Shown piece after piece: positions 27,119 to 36,064 of a DNA stretch of 64,000 nt. The DNA is from Paenibacillus paridis. GTDB taxonomy: Bacteria; Bacillota; Bacilli; Paenibacillales; Paenibacillaceae. Positions within the stretch are counted from its first letter, which is position 1; each line of letters begins with the position of its first letter. The notes beneath the pieces were generated by a model. It was not told where the DNA came from. It worked only from the letters and a program-made list of their open reading frames with translations, and made no database searches. A program made the translations under genes and the position numbers. Location of the stretch: assembly GCF_006345825.1 (NCBI RefSeq), contig NZ_VCIX01000085.1, positions 124,001-188,000 of the forward strand, in the 5' to 3' direction.

Positions 27119-27532
27119 ATGGGGAACTATGAGGACGACTATAAAAAATTGTTGGATGAACGCGATCATTCGGCTGATGCTAGCCATCCGATTGTAGGCT
27201 CTGATCGATTGCTTGATGTCAATGAGGAAATGGCTGCAGATTTTGCGGTAAGCCAGCCAGGCTTGTATGGGGAGCGGAGTGAGGACCGGCATGTGGAACG
27301 TGTTGAGCCAGAGGCATTGTCTGGCGGTTATGCGCTTGGATGGGTGTCGCTTGTATTTGCGATAGCTTCTTGGTTTATCTGGCCTGTACTGATGGGTGCT
27401 ACATCCGTCGTGCTTGGCTTTATCGCATACCGGCAAGGCGCACGCGGGCTCGGCGGTTGGTCTATGGCAATCGGACTTATTGCAGTTGCATTGAATTTAA
27501 TTATTGTGCCCTTTTATTATGCGATAACCTAA
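27119..27532 (+). CDS. Small membrane protein, DUF4190-like
   Basis: A 137-residue protein: a soluble acidic N-terminus (about 1-65), then two or three transmembrane helices (about 72-95, 95-108 and 113-134) with the small-residue pattern GYALGWVSLVFAIASWFIWP and ATSVVLGFIAYRQGARGLGGWS, typical of DUF4190 proteins. A TTG at 27116 directly ahead of ATG 27119 could also start it; AGGAG at 27105-27109 serves either. The function is unknown. Confidence 0.75.
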   Translation: MGNYEDDYKKLLDERDHSADASHPIVGSDRLLDVNEEMAADFAVSQPGLYGERSEDRHVERVEPEALSGGYALGWVSLVFAIASWFIWPVLMGATSVVLGFIAYRQGARGLGGWSMAIGLIAVALNLIIVPFYYAIT

Positions 27533-27543
27533 ACCACAGAAAA

Positions 27544-27580
27544 GAAGCTCCTTCCCAATATAATGGGCGGGAGCTTCTTT
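27544..27580 (+). terminator. Bidirectional terminator between convergent genes
   Basis: GAAGCTCC pairs with GGAGCTTC, with an inner CCC/GGG, and TTTT follows. It lies between the rightward membrane gene (end 27532) and the leftward synthetase gene (end 27583). Confidence 0.8.
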
Positions 27581-27582
27581 TG

Positions 27583-28212
27583 TTATTTCAAGGCTTGTTC
27601 TCGATGTTTCTGCACTTCCACGTTCAAAGCCAGCATTTCGCGGTCAAGCAAATGAATCATATCTGCCGAGCCTTTAAGCTGCTGCTGAATATGCGGAGGA
27701 ATTTGTTCATTGAATTTGTAATAAATCTTATGCTCCAAGCTAGCCCAAAAGTCCATGGCAATTGTGCGAATTTGAATTTCGACAAGCACATTCTCTGTCC
27801 TGTCGGTTAGGAAGACAGGAATTTCGATGAGCAAATGTATGCTTTGATAGCCGTTCGGCTTCGGGTTGATGACATAATCCTTAAGCTCCACAACACGTAC
27901 ATCGCTTTGCTTGCTAATCATATCGACAATTTGGTAAATATCCGTAGAGAAGGAGCAAATGACGCGCACGCCTGCAATATCGCGGATATGCTTTTTCGCA
28001 TCTTCGAGCGTAATATCAAGCCCTTTGCGCTGCAGCTTTTGCATGACGCTCTCTGGCGCTTTTATTCTTGTTTTCATGTGCTCAATGGGATTATAATCAT
28101 GAATAAATTGAAATTCTTCATTTAAAATGTTAAGTTTTGTTTCTACGGCATCAAGCGCAAATTTATAAGTCAGAAAAAAATGAGCCCATTGCTTAAGCTG
28201 GCTTGTTTTCAT
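27583..28212 (-). CDS. Small alarmone synthetase (RelQ/YjbM type)
   Basis: A 209-residue (p)ppGpp synthetase, with the RelA/SpoT synthase domain but no hydrolase or TGS/ACT domains. Motifs include DIAGVRVICSF (about 83-93), ELKDYVINPKPNGYQSIHL (about 112-130) and VEIQIRTIAMDFWASLEHKIYYK (about 145-167). Such enzymes raise alarmone levels under cell-wall or other stress. The ATG at 28212 is chosen because AGGAG sits 12 nt upstream, overlapping an in-frame GTG at 28224. It is transcribed alone. Confidence 0.92.
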   Translation of the reverse strand: MKTSQLKQWAHFFLTYKFALDAVETKLNILNEEFQFIHDYNPIEHMKTRIKAPESVMQKLQRKGLDITLEDAKKHIRDIAGVRVICSFSTDIYQIVDMISKQSDVRVVELKDYVINPKPNGYQSIHLLIEIPVFLTDRTENVLVEIQIRTIAMDFWASLEHKIYYKFNEQIPPHIQQQLKGSADMIHLLDREMLALNVEVQKHREQALK

Positions 28213-28372
28213 TTTGCAGATCACTCCTGATATGGCGAATATGTATATTTGTTGTGGGTAAGGTCTCTTTGTTCCAACGTGTCGTTAATCGTTGTATTAT
28301 TATAATGGTCGATAATATAAGCCAAGTCAAATTTATAGCCTGCGTAATTGTCAACTGAGGGGAGAACGCCAA

Positions 28373-29152
28373 ATGATTATAGATATACAAAATGTTTCTT
28401 GGGATCGAAATGAGCAGAAAATATTGCAAAACATAAACTGGACCGTTCAAAACGGGGAGCACTGGTGCTTGCTTGGTCTGAATGGCTCCGGCAAAACGAC
28501 ATTGCTTAACATGATCAATGGTTATATATGGCCGACGGAGGGAAGCATGTCCGTGCTGGACAAAAAGTTCGGAGAGTTTGATTTGCGCGAGCTTCGCAAG
28601 AGCATAGGCTGGGTTAGCACTTCGCTGCAGCAAAAGCTGTATGGAAGTGAAACGGCGTTAAAAATCGTGCTGAGCGGAAAATTCGCGACTATCGGTTTGT
28701 ATGATGAAACAAATGTAGAGGATGTAAGCCATGCGGAGAACTTGATGGAGTCACTCGGATGTACCGCATTAATCAATCGTACTTATGATACTCTCTCGCA
28801 AGGCGAACGTCAGCGCGTGCTCATTGCCCGTGCGCTCATGGCTTCGCCGAAGCTGCTCATATTGGACGAGCCATGTACGGGTCTTGATGTGTTTGCTCGC
28901 GAGCAATTGCTTCAAATGATCGCAGCCGTAGCGGCAGAGAAGGACGCTCCCACAATTGTCTATGTAACGCACCACGTCGAGGAGATCCTGCCTTGCTTTA
29001 CAAAGACGCTCCTGATTAAAGAAGGGAAAGTTTTCGCAGCCAGAGAGACCTCTGAAGTGCTCACATCGGCAACGATGAGTGATTTTTTTGCAGTGCCGGT
29101 CCATATTCAAAGGCGTGATGGGCGGAACTGGCTATCGGTTCAAGGAGAATGA
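28373..29152 (+). CDS. ABC transporter ATP-binding protein (YlmA-like)
   Basis: A 259-residue ABC ATPase: Walker A GLNGSGKTT (about 35-43), ABC signature LSQGERQRVLIARAL (about 142-156), Walker B LLILDEPCTGLD (about 161-172) and the switch His in YVTHHVEE (about 203). It resembles the YlmA/ModF-like group of stand-alone ABC ATPases. No permease or binding protein adjoins. It ends in a 4-nt overlap (ATGA) with the hydrolase gene downstream, so the two products are made together. Confidence 0.9.
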   Translation: MIIDIQNVSWDRNEQKILQNINWTVQNGEHWCLLGLNGSGKTTLLNMINGYIWPTEGSMSVLDKKFGEFDLRELRKSIGWVSTSLQQKLYGSETALKIVLSGKFATIGLYDETNVEDVSHAENLMESLGCTALINRTYDTLSQGERQRVLIARALMASPKLLILDEPCTGLDVFAREQLLQMIAAVAAEKDAPTIVYVTHHVEEILPCFTKTLLIKEGKVFAARETSEVLTSATMSDFFAVPVHIQRRDGRNWLSVQGE

Positions 29153-31473
29153 TGGACTTAATATTACATGAACCAGAGCAGCAGGCGCCGCTGCCACCTC
29201 AGCCGCGCAAACGGGAACAGTTGAAATCGTGGGTTGGCTACCGCTTTGCCACGCGCAACAGCCGTGATCACTATCATTGGCGAGTCGCTACAGGAAGTAT
29301 GGCACTATTTGGTTCGATAGCTATGGCGACTGCTGTGCTTGGCATGCCAACAGGTTTAGGCACAAGCGTGGATCTTATTATTTTTCTATTCGTTAATCTT
29401 GCTGCAATGAGTACGGCAGCCATTATTGTGTCATTCCTGTTTCATTTGCTTTTCCTTCCATTTCCACGCAGGTTTTTAGCTGTATTTATCTATACAGCAC
29501 TAGAGACTTATTTTATATTGTACTATGCCGAATTAGGAGAGCTTTTGTCAGCTATCGTCGCCTTAAGTTTCACGTCGATTGGAGCACTAGCCGGTATGCT
29601 TTTGGCATCTCTTATGAAATTGCAATTAAAGCCAAAGGGGAGAGCAAGCGTTGCGGTGGGCGCAGCAGCTGCCGTTGTCGCTATATTTGCTACAACTTAT
29701 TACCCAGCAGACGCGGCATTGCCGCAGAGGGCAATGGAATTTGTACAGCAAACCGATGCAAGCCTCGTTGATTTAGCATTGCCTAATCCCTCTAAACAGG
29801 GGGATTTGGCCTTTGATGCGTTCACTTACGGGAGCGGACAAGATAAGCATAGAAGCCTTTTTGGCAAGGATGTGAATGTACGGTCTTCGGGAGTCGATGC
29901 TTCTGCTTACATTACGAAATGGTCAGGGCTGAAAACTCGTTTCTGGGGGTTCGATGAGCATGAGCTGCCGTTAAATGGCCGTGTCTGGATGCCTGAGGGA
30001 GAAGGGCCTTTTCCGATTGCATTGATGGTCCATGGGAACCATCTCATGGAGGATTTCTCTGATGGAGGTTATGATTATCTGGGGGAGCTGTTAGCGAGCA
30101 AAGGCATCATTGCGGTTTCTGTCGATGAGAATTTTCTGAATTATTCCGTATGGTCGGGAATTCCCAATAACGATATGAAGGTCCGAGCCTGGGTACTCCT
30201 CAAACATTTACAGCAAATCAAGCAGTTTAGTGAAACGACGGGCAATCCATTTTATGCACAGGTTGATTTGGAGAAAGTAGCTTTGATAGGCCATTCTCGG
30301 GGTGGCCAGGCTGTAGCGATGGCTGCGGACTCCGATCGCTGGTTTAGGGACGACCAGTCGCTAGGGAGCTTGGATGAAATCACGATCGAATCGGTCATAG
30401 CCATAGCGCCTACAGACAAACAAGTAGACGACAAGTCCGCTAACCTTTCGGATGTGAACTATTTGACATTGCAGGGTGCAAGAGATGCTGATGTCAACAA
30501 TTTTTACGGTGATCGGCAGTACAGCAGAACGACCTTTCAGGAGCAAGCAAATCAATTCAAAGCTGCCCTGTATATTGCGGATGCAAATCATAGCCAATTC
30601 AACTCTGATTGGGGAAGAATGGATGAACGTCCGCCTGGCGGCTTGTTTTTGAGCCGGAAGCAGTTATTAAAGGCGGAGGAGCAGCGACAGATTTCGAAGG
30701 TGTATGTATCCGCCTTCCTGCAGGCGACTTTACTGGGGGATACCTCTTACAAATCCTTGTTTAAGGATTATCGGGTGGGTCTTGCCTGGCTGCCGCAAAC
30801 GCTATATACGAACCGTTATGAGGAAGCACAGTTTACGGAAATTGCCCGTTACGATAACGAAACACGCAAGACGAGCCTGAAGGACGGCGTCAAAGCAACC
30901 GCAACTGGCATGAAGGAATGGCAAATTGCGTCAGCCGAGGACCGTGACGGGAAAAACAAAGGAACGAAAGGCATAGAGCTGGAATGGCATGAAGCAGGTG
31001 CAGAATATGAGCTGGTGCTTTCTCCCGAAACGACGCTTGGCGCTGAAGGCATGACGGAAAGCAATCTCGTTTTCTCCATGGCAAATTTGGAGCGGGATCT
31101 GCTCGGAACCGAGGGTGAGCAGGATGCAGCAAACAGCACTTCTGTGGATGCAGAATTGCCGCCGCTTCCTGTTGTGGAAATTGAAGTTACGACCTTGGAT
31201 GGAGAAAGCCGAGAGCTTGAGCTTGCGGATGTAATGCCAGTTGCTCCGCCTGCTTACACGTCATTTATGACGTTTGCATGGCTTGAGGAGAGAATTAAGG
31301 ATGAAAAATATAAGGAAGCCACAGAACCTGTATTTCAAACCTATGTCCTGCCAATGGAACAGTTCAGCTCATCTGATTCGTTAATTACACCAAAGGACAT
31401 TAGCCGGATTAAATTCAGATTCGTTAGCGGACCAGGCAAGGTTATGCTCGATGATATAGGATTTATGCCTTAG
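29149..31473 (+). CDS. Membrane-anchored alpha/beta hydrolase
   Basis: A 774-residue protein. The N-terminal 180 residues carry about four transmembrane helices, plus a fifth near 165-185. From about residue 230 to 560 there is an alpha/beta hydrolase: oxyanion region PIALMVHGNHLMEDF, nucleophile elbow GHSRGGQ (Ser at about 384) and catalytic His in DANHSQFN (about 483), a layout seen in PET-hydrolase/lipase relatives. The last 150 residues look like a beta-rich domain (VLSPETTLG, KFRFVSGPGKVMLDDIGF). The active site should face outside, as the domain follows the last helix. The substrate is unknown. Confidence 0.85.
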   Translation: MMDLILHEPEQQAPLPPQPRKREQLKSWVGYRFATRNSRDHYHWRVATGSMALFGSIAMATAVLGMPTGLGTSVDLIIFLFVNLAAMSTAAIIVSFLFHLLFLPFPRRFLAVFIYTALETYFILYYAELGELLSAIVALSFTSIGALAGMLLASLMKLQLKPKGRASVAVGAAAAVVAIFATTYYPADAALPQRAMEFVQQTDASLVDLALPNPSKQGDLAFDAFTYGSGQDKHRSLFGKDVNVRSSGVDASAYITKWSGLKTRFWGFDEHELPLNGRVWMPEGEGPFPIALMVHGNHLMEDFSDGGYDYLGELLASKGIIAVSVDENFLNYSVWSGIPNNDMKVRAWVLLKHLQQIKQFSETTGNPFYAQVDLEKVALIGHSRGGQAVAMAADSDRWFRDDQSLGSLDEITIESVIAIAPTDKQVDDKSANLSDVNYLTLQGARDADVNNFYGDRQYSRTTFQEQANQFKAALYIADANHSQFNSDWGRMDERPPGGLFLSRKQLLKAEEQRQISKVYVSAFLQATLLGDTSYKSLFKDYRVGLAWLPQTLYTNRYEEAQFTEIARYDNETRKTSLKDGVKATATGMKEWQIASAEDRDGKNKGTKGIELEWHEAGAEYELVLSPETTLGAEGMTESNLVFSMANLERDLLGTEGEQDAANSTSVDAELPPLPVVEIEVTTLDGESRELELADVMPVAPPAYTSFMTFAWLEERIKDEKYKEATEPVFQTYVLPMEQFSSSDSLITPKDISRIKFRFVSGPGKVMLDDIGFMP

Positions 31474-31479
31474 AGAAGC

Positions 31480-31523
31480 ACAAAAGCGGGACGCCAGGCA
31501 GTTGGCAGTCCCGCTTTTGTGGC
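31480..31523 (+). terminator. Terminator after the hydrolase gene
   Basis: A long stem CACAAAAGCGGGAC/GTCCCGCTTTTGTG flanks a 15-nt loop. The T-rich arm lets it act after the hydrolase; the A-rich 5' arm may also serve the convergent leftward gene. Confidence 0.75.
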
Positions 31524-31575
31524 CTATTCCGCTCTCGTCGCAAAAATTCTAAGCATGAGTTTATTGAGATCAGCC

Positions 31576-32295
31576 TTATGCGCCTTCCTTATCCTCTGAG
31601 AAAGTGAAGCTCCTGGCTGCATATAAAAAGGGTGTCGAACAAAGCGATACAATAAATTTAATCACGTAGGTGGATACGAAAATGGAGAGCCAAAGCTCGC
31701 TGCTGTATCCGGAAGCGCCTGCAAAGGCGATTGTACAAAAGATAAACGTATCGACGAGCTGACTTACCGCAGTGCTGCCATTATTCCGAATCCATAACTG
31801 ATTAGGAGCAGGGCATAAACGCTTTAAGACCGAGTAGATCTTTACGTCGAGAAATTGACTTACAAAATACGCACATAAACTGCCAAGCGCGATACGCGGC
31901 ATCAAGCCAAACAAGGTTTCGAGTGCATCTTGTACCTGCAAGGGGAATTGTTCATTATGGGGATTAAAGAGCAGCGCCATCTGCATAATAATGGTTGTGG
32001 CAATTAACGTGAAGAAGCCAAACCAGACGGCCTTCTTGGCCGCTTTCTCGCCATACTTCTCATTTAGCAGGTCAGATGCCAAATAAATGGTACCGTACAT
32101 GGTATTTCCGAGCGTTATGGCAATAATCATGCCGAAAGCATGAATGTCGATGGTTTTCACAACCTGAATATTGGCCAGCACAGTCGCCATTCCAATCCAA
32201 GCATAAATGCCGATCCGCCCGAAGAAACGGTAGGAAAGCAGAAATAATGAAAAGTGCACAAGCATGAAGATCGCGCCGAACCACAAATTAAACAT
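31576..32295 (-). CDS. Queuosine precursor transporter (YhhQ/YpdP, VUT family)
   Basis: A 239-residue integral membrane protein with about six transmembrane helices and the VUT family signature GNTMYGTIYLASDLLNEKYGEKAAKKAVW (about 82-110). YhhQ proteins import preQ0/preQ1 for queuosine synthesis. This assignment is reinforced by a preQ1-I riboswitch directly ahead of the start codon. The ATG at 32295 has AGGAGG 10 nt upstream. No other queuosine genes lie in the window. Confidence 0.92.
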   Translation of the reverse strand: MFNLWFGAIFMLVHFSLFLLSYRFFGRIGIYAWIGMATVLANIQVVKTIDIHAFGMIIAITLGNTMYGTIYLASDLLNEKYGEKAAKKAVWFGFFTLIATTIIMQMALLFNPHNEQFPLQVQDALETLFGLMPRIALGSLCAYFVSQFLDVKIYSVLKRLCPAPNQLWIRNNGSTAVSQLVDTFIFCTIAFAGASGYSSELWLSIFVSTYVIKFIVSLCSTPFLYAARSFTFSEDKEGA

Positions 32296-32305
32296 CCTAA
32301 ATAAA

Positions 32306-32346
32306 CCTCCTAGTTTTGTTAACGCGGGAGTTTTCGAACCGCGGAA
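32306..32346 (-). promoter_or_regulatory. preQ1-I riboswitch, translational
   Basis: Read on the minus strand, CGCGG pairs with CCGCG as P1, enclosing a short loop, and is followed by the hallmark tail TTAACAAAACTAGGAGG. This closely parallels the Thermoanaerobacter preQ1-I aptamer. The loop ends in CTCC, which can pair with GGAG of the tail to make the pseudoknot P2, directly masking the ribosome binding site when preQ1 is bound. The controlled gene is the queuosine precursor transporter 10 nt further on. Confidence 0.88.
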
Positions 32347-32532
32347 AACATGTTGAAACTTACTTCTATTCGTTTTTCTGCCTTAGTCATTATAAACGCT
32401 TCTTCGGGAGGCGGCAATAGCGATTCTTTGCCTTTTAATTACCTAGCAGAAGATGGTAGAATGGATGTTACTGTTTTATAGCAAGTTACGTTAATCGTGG
32501 AAATATCTTATTCGTGGTTGAGGAGTGAAAGT

Positions 32533-34860
32533 ATGACGGAGCAAAATATGCAATTGGAGCAAGAGCAGCAGCGCGTGGATGATGTTACGCTAATCATACG
32601 CTCGCGAATAGAGGAGTTTCAGAAACAGGTTGGCGGTCTCCGCGGGGATATTGTCGATATTAGGCGTGATTTTTGGGATGATGTGACACTTAACTTTGAA
32701 GATGCGGCGGAATCTGCTGAGTCTCATGCCAGTATGAAGCAGCAAGCTGAAGTACTGTCTGAGCGGGAAAGAAGCTATCGGCATGCCGAGGAGCAGCTTA
32801 AAACGCTTTTAAAGCTAGAACATTCTCCTTATTTTGGAAGGATCGATTTGAATGAAGATGGGCAAGTGAAGTCGGAAGCCATTTATCTAGGGGTGGGTTC
32901 GCTCCTTGACGAGAGCGGCTACGAGTATTTGATCTATGATTGGAGAGCGCCCGTATCCAGTCTTTATTATGATTTTGGGCCGGGACCTGTTCAATACGAG
33001 ACGCCTAGCGGCAAAATTAGTGGCGAATTATCATTGAAGCGACAATTCATCATCCGGGACGCTGAGATCCGAAGTATGTTCGATACCGGCGTTACGATTG
33101 GCGACGAGCTCCTGCAAGAAGTGCTTGGCAAGCAGTCCGATGCGCAAATGAAAAGCATCGTTGCTACGATACAAAGGGAACAAAATCGCATTATCCGTAA
33201 CGAACGGGCAAGGCTGCTTATCGTTCAAGGCGCAGCGGGCAGCGGCAAAACCTCGGCAGCGCTTCAGAGGGTTGCTTACTTGCTTTACCGCTACCGAGGG
33301 ATTTTGAATGCGGATCAAATTGTATTATTTTCACCAAATCCGATGTTCAACAGCTACATTGCAACCGTCCTTCCTGAGCTGGGCGAACAAAATATGCAGC
33401 AAACGACCTATCAGCAATATCTAGAGCATAGGCTGGCCAAAACCTATACGCTTGAAGATCCGTTTTCCCAAATGGAATATACGCTGGCAGCTGTTGACGA
33501 AGAAGGCTATGAGGCAAGAATTGCCGGCATTACGTACAAATCAAGCTTAGCTTTCATGCATCTTATCGATGGCTATGCTGCAGAGCTCGGGCATGGCGGT
33601 CTTGCGTTTCGAGCCGTAGTATTTAAAGGGCGCACGCTCATATCGGAAGAATTGATCGCGGAGCAGTTCTATAAAGGGGACCGCTCCATTTCCATTGGCA
33701 ACCGGATGAGGCTGACGGCGGAGTGGATGCTTAAGGAATTGACGCGTTTAAGCAAGGAAGAGAGAGAACAGGAATGGGTGCAAGAGGAGATCGAGCTGTT
33801 GGATCAAGAGGCTTATTCTAAGGCTTACGAGGAGCTGCAGCGCAAAAACCGCTTTTCGGGAAGCTCATTCGACGATTTTGACGCTGAGCGGGATTATTTA
33901 GCGGCAATGGTTGTACAGGAGAAGTTCAAAAGGCTGCGAAGAAGAGTGAAGCGGCTTACGTTTTTGGATGTTCCCACGATTTACAAACGCTTCTTTGATC
34001 ATGAGGCGCTCCTGAGTGAGCGTTTGAAGGCTAGCGGGCACGAGCTTCCGGCGCAGTGGCAGGAAATAAGCGGCCAGACGATAGCTAGCTTGAATAATGG
34101 CATCATTTTTTATGAGGACGCGACTCCTTATTTATATTTAAAAGAAAAGCTCGAAGGCTTCCATACGAATACATCCGTGAAGCATTTATTCATTGACGAG
34201 GCACAGGACTATTCACCGTTCCAATATCATTATCTGAAGCGAATTTTCCCTAACTGCAAAATGACGGTGCTCGGCGATTTGAATCAATCTATTTTTGCGC
34301 ATGCTGTCACAGGAAACGGATTTGAGCCATTAGCCGAAATCTACAGTGAAGAAGAAACTGAGAAGATTATATTGACCCGAAGCTACCGCTCAACCCAGCC
34401 AATCGTAGCTTTCACGAGCCGAATGATCGAGGGCGGAGACCTAATTGAGCCCTTTAACCGTGACGGTGAAGAACCGACGATAACCCAAGTGTCCGATGAA
34501 GTACAGCTGGTGAAAGCAATGGGAGATAAAATTGGGCATTTGGTCGATGCGGGTTACCAATCGATTGCAGTCATTTGCAAAACGGCTGCCGAAAGCAAAC
34601 GGGTATTTGCGGAATTGCAGCAGGAGCTGCATACCCTTCGGTTAGTCGAAAAAGAAACGGTCACCTTCGAGAAGGGCATTGTTGTTATTCCCTCTTACCT
34701 AGCCAAGGGCGTTGAGTTTGATGCGGTAATAATCAGCAATGCAGGCGAGGAGTATTACGGACGGGAAAGTGAACGGAAACTGTTCTATACCGCTTGCACA
34801 AGAGCCATGCATGAGCTGCATCTCTTTTATACGGGTAAACTCACTAGGTTTATCCCCTAG
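32533..34860 (+). CDS. helD: HelD-type RNA polymerase recycling helicase (UvrD/Rep superfamily)
   Basis: A 775-residue SF1 ATPase. The N-terminus (about 1-85) is a coiled-coil arm, as in HelD, which pries into stalled RNA polymerase. Walker A GAAGSGKTSAAL is at about 233-244, Walker B FIDEAQDYSPFQYH at about 554-567, and motif VI-like YTACTRAMHELHLF lies near the C-terminus. The long insert between motifs is typical of HelD. The ATG at 32533 follows AGGAG at 32521-32525; an earlier GTG at 32497 lacks a site. It converges on the PAS regulator with 2 bp between stops. Confidence 0.88.
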   Translation: MTEQNMQLEQEQQRVDDVTLIIRSRIEEFQKQVGGLRGDIVDIRRDFWDDVTLNFEDAAESAESHASMKQQAEVLSERERSYRHAEEQLKTLLKLEHSPYFGRIDLNEDGQVKSEAIYLGVGSLLDESGYEYLIYDWRAPVSSLYYDFGPGPVQYETPSGKISGELSLKRQFIIRDAEIRSMFDTGVTIGDELLQEVLGKQSDAQMKSIVATIQREQNRIIRNERARLLIVQGAAGSGKTSAALQRVAYLLYRYRGILNADQIVLFSPNPMFNSYIATVLPELGEQNMQQTTYQQYLEHRLAKTYTLEDPFSQMEYTLAAVDEEGYEARIAGITYKSSLAFMHLIDGYAAELGHGGLAFRAVVFKGRTLISEELIAEQFYKGDRSISIGNRMRLTAEWMLKELTRLSKEEREQEWVQEEIELLDQEAYSKAYEELQRKNRFSGSSFDDFDAERDYLAAMVVQEKFKRLRRRVKRLTFLDVPTIYKRFFDHEALLSERLKASGHELPAQWQEISGQTIASLNNGIIFYEDATPYLYLKEKLEGFHTNTSVKHLFIDEAQDYSPFQYHYLKRIFPNCKMTVLGDLNQSIFAHAVTGNGFEPLAEIYSEEETEKIILTRSYRSTQPIVAFTSRMIEGGDLIEPFNRDGEEPTITQVSDEVQLVKAMGDKIGHLVDAGYQSIAVICKTAAESKRVFAELQQELHTLRLVEKETVTFEKGIVVIPSYLAKGVEFDAVIISNAGEEYYGRESERKLFYTACTRAMHELHLFYTGKLTRFIP

Positions 34861-34862
34861 TT

Positions 34863-35753
34863 TTATTTTCTAATTTCTTGCCAAATCTCATGAACATCCA
34901 CTTGAAGCTCCGAAGCGATCAGCTCTGCTGTCAGTCTTTGGGGCTTTAAGATTTTTCCGTTGCGCAGCTTCGAAATGGTTTGTATGGAGATGCCGGTTAG
35001 AGCAGAGAGATGTCCAGCGGACATATCTTTCTTGGCCATCCATATTCTCAGCTTCTGCGAGGCATCGATTTGATCGTCAATGGGATTTAAATCCCAAATG
35101 ACAAATGCAAATTCCCGAACATCACCGAACCCATCAAGGATTGGGGCGAATGTAACCGACATGTTCAATTCAATGCCGCTTAACTTGCTTGTTCGGATGG
35201 TCAAACTTCTCTCTTCTTTGTCTAGCTTGGCTTTTTGTAGCACTTGTCTCATGGGTCCCTGCTCTGTATCGGCAACAAATTGGAGCAGTGATTCGTCATT
35301 CATCTGCTGGGCTTCGAACAAGGAATGGCCAAGGCTGTCTCGCAAAAAACGGATATGTTCATGTCGGTCTACAATGCCGCTTATGAGTACTTTATTTTTT
35401 TCAGACTGCTGCTCAATCCATTTGTAAGGGGTTAGATCTTCAAAGATAACAAAGGAACGTTTGGATGAATTAGCGCTGCATCTGGGCAATGGCTGCTGGT
35501 CCAATCTTACGGGCAATAACTTTTTTTGCTTGGTTAAAATACTGACTTCGCTTTTTAAAACGGGCACCGAGGTTTCTATTTTATATTCCTTCAGAAATAG
35601 GCTGCCTTTTTCGGATTGAAGCTCATTGATCGTATAGCCGGTCATTCGAATAAAAGCTTGATTCGCATCTTCGATTCGCACTCCGTTAGCATCCTGGACC
35701 AAAATCAACATGGGCTGATCCATCATTTGAAAAACATGTTCATAAATCGACAA
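34863..35753 (-). CDS. PAS-domain transcriptional regulator with C-terminal XRE helix-turn-helix
   Basis: A 296-residue protein: an N-terminal PAS-like domain (about 8-120, LILVQDANGVRIEDANQAFIRMTGYTINEL), a second PAS-like region (about 125-228, SVTFAPILDGFGDVREFAFVIWD), and a Cro/CI-type HTH at the end (about 235-293, KDMSAGHLSALTGISIQTISKLRNG). PAS plus C-terminal XRE is an uncommon layout, suggesting a one-component sensor. The TTG start at 35753 follows AAGGAGTG. The target genes are unknown. Confidence 0.82.
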   Translation of the reverse strand: MSIYEHVFQMMDQPMLILVQDANGVRIEDANQAFIRMTGYTINELQSEKGSLFLKEYKIETSVPVLKSEVSILTKQKKLLPVRLDQQPLPRCSANSSKRSFVIFEDLTPYKWIEQQSEKNKVLISGIVDRHEHIRFLRDSLGHSLFEAQQMNDESLLQFVADTEQGPMRQVLQKAKLDKEERSLTIRTSKLSGIELNMSVTFAPILDGFGDVREFAFVIWDLNPIDDQIDASQKLRIWMAKKDMSAGHLSALTGISIQTISKLRNGKILKPQRLTAELIASELQVDVHEIWQEIRK

Positions 35754-36064
35754 ACCTAGACACTCCTTATAATTTCCATTAAATATCCTATTAAGCTATT
35801 AAAAGTATAAAATAGCCCTTGCCTTCAAACAAGGGTATGAATATGTCGTTTTGGTTGCAGTTTCAAATACGTAAAATGAGTTTAATTATTTAAACTTGAT
35901 AGCTTAACGGAAACGTAGATCGTGCATTATCCTCCTAAGTGATTCAAAATCGATCAAAACAAACCCACAGCAGGCTTTATTCTATTTCCATTTCCCGATA
36001 ATATGATAGCAAACAACCATATCGCTTAATGACCGAATTGGCAAAAGCACAGGGGAGACTGAAT
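35754..36064 (+). other. AT-rich intergenic region
   Basis: About 310 bp of AT-rich sequence between the leftward PAS regulator and the rightward zinc-knuckle gene. It must hold both promoters, but no convincing -35/-10 pair stands out. A small hairpin CCCTTG...CAAGGG lies near 35817-35836. No coding frame is supported. Confidence 0.5.
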
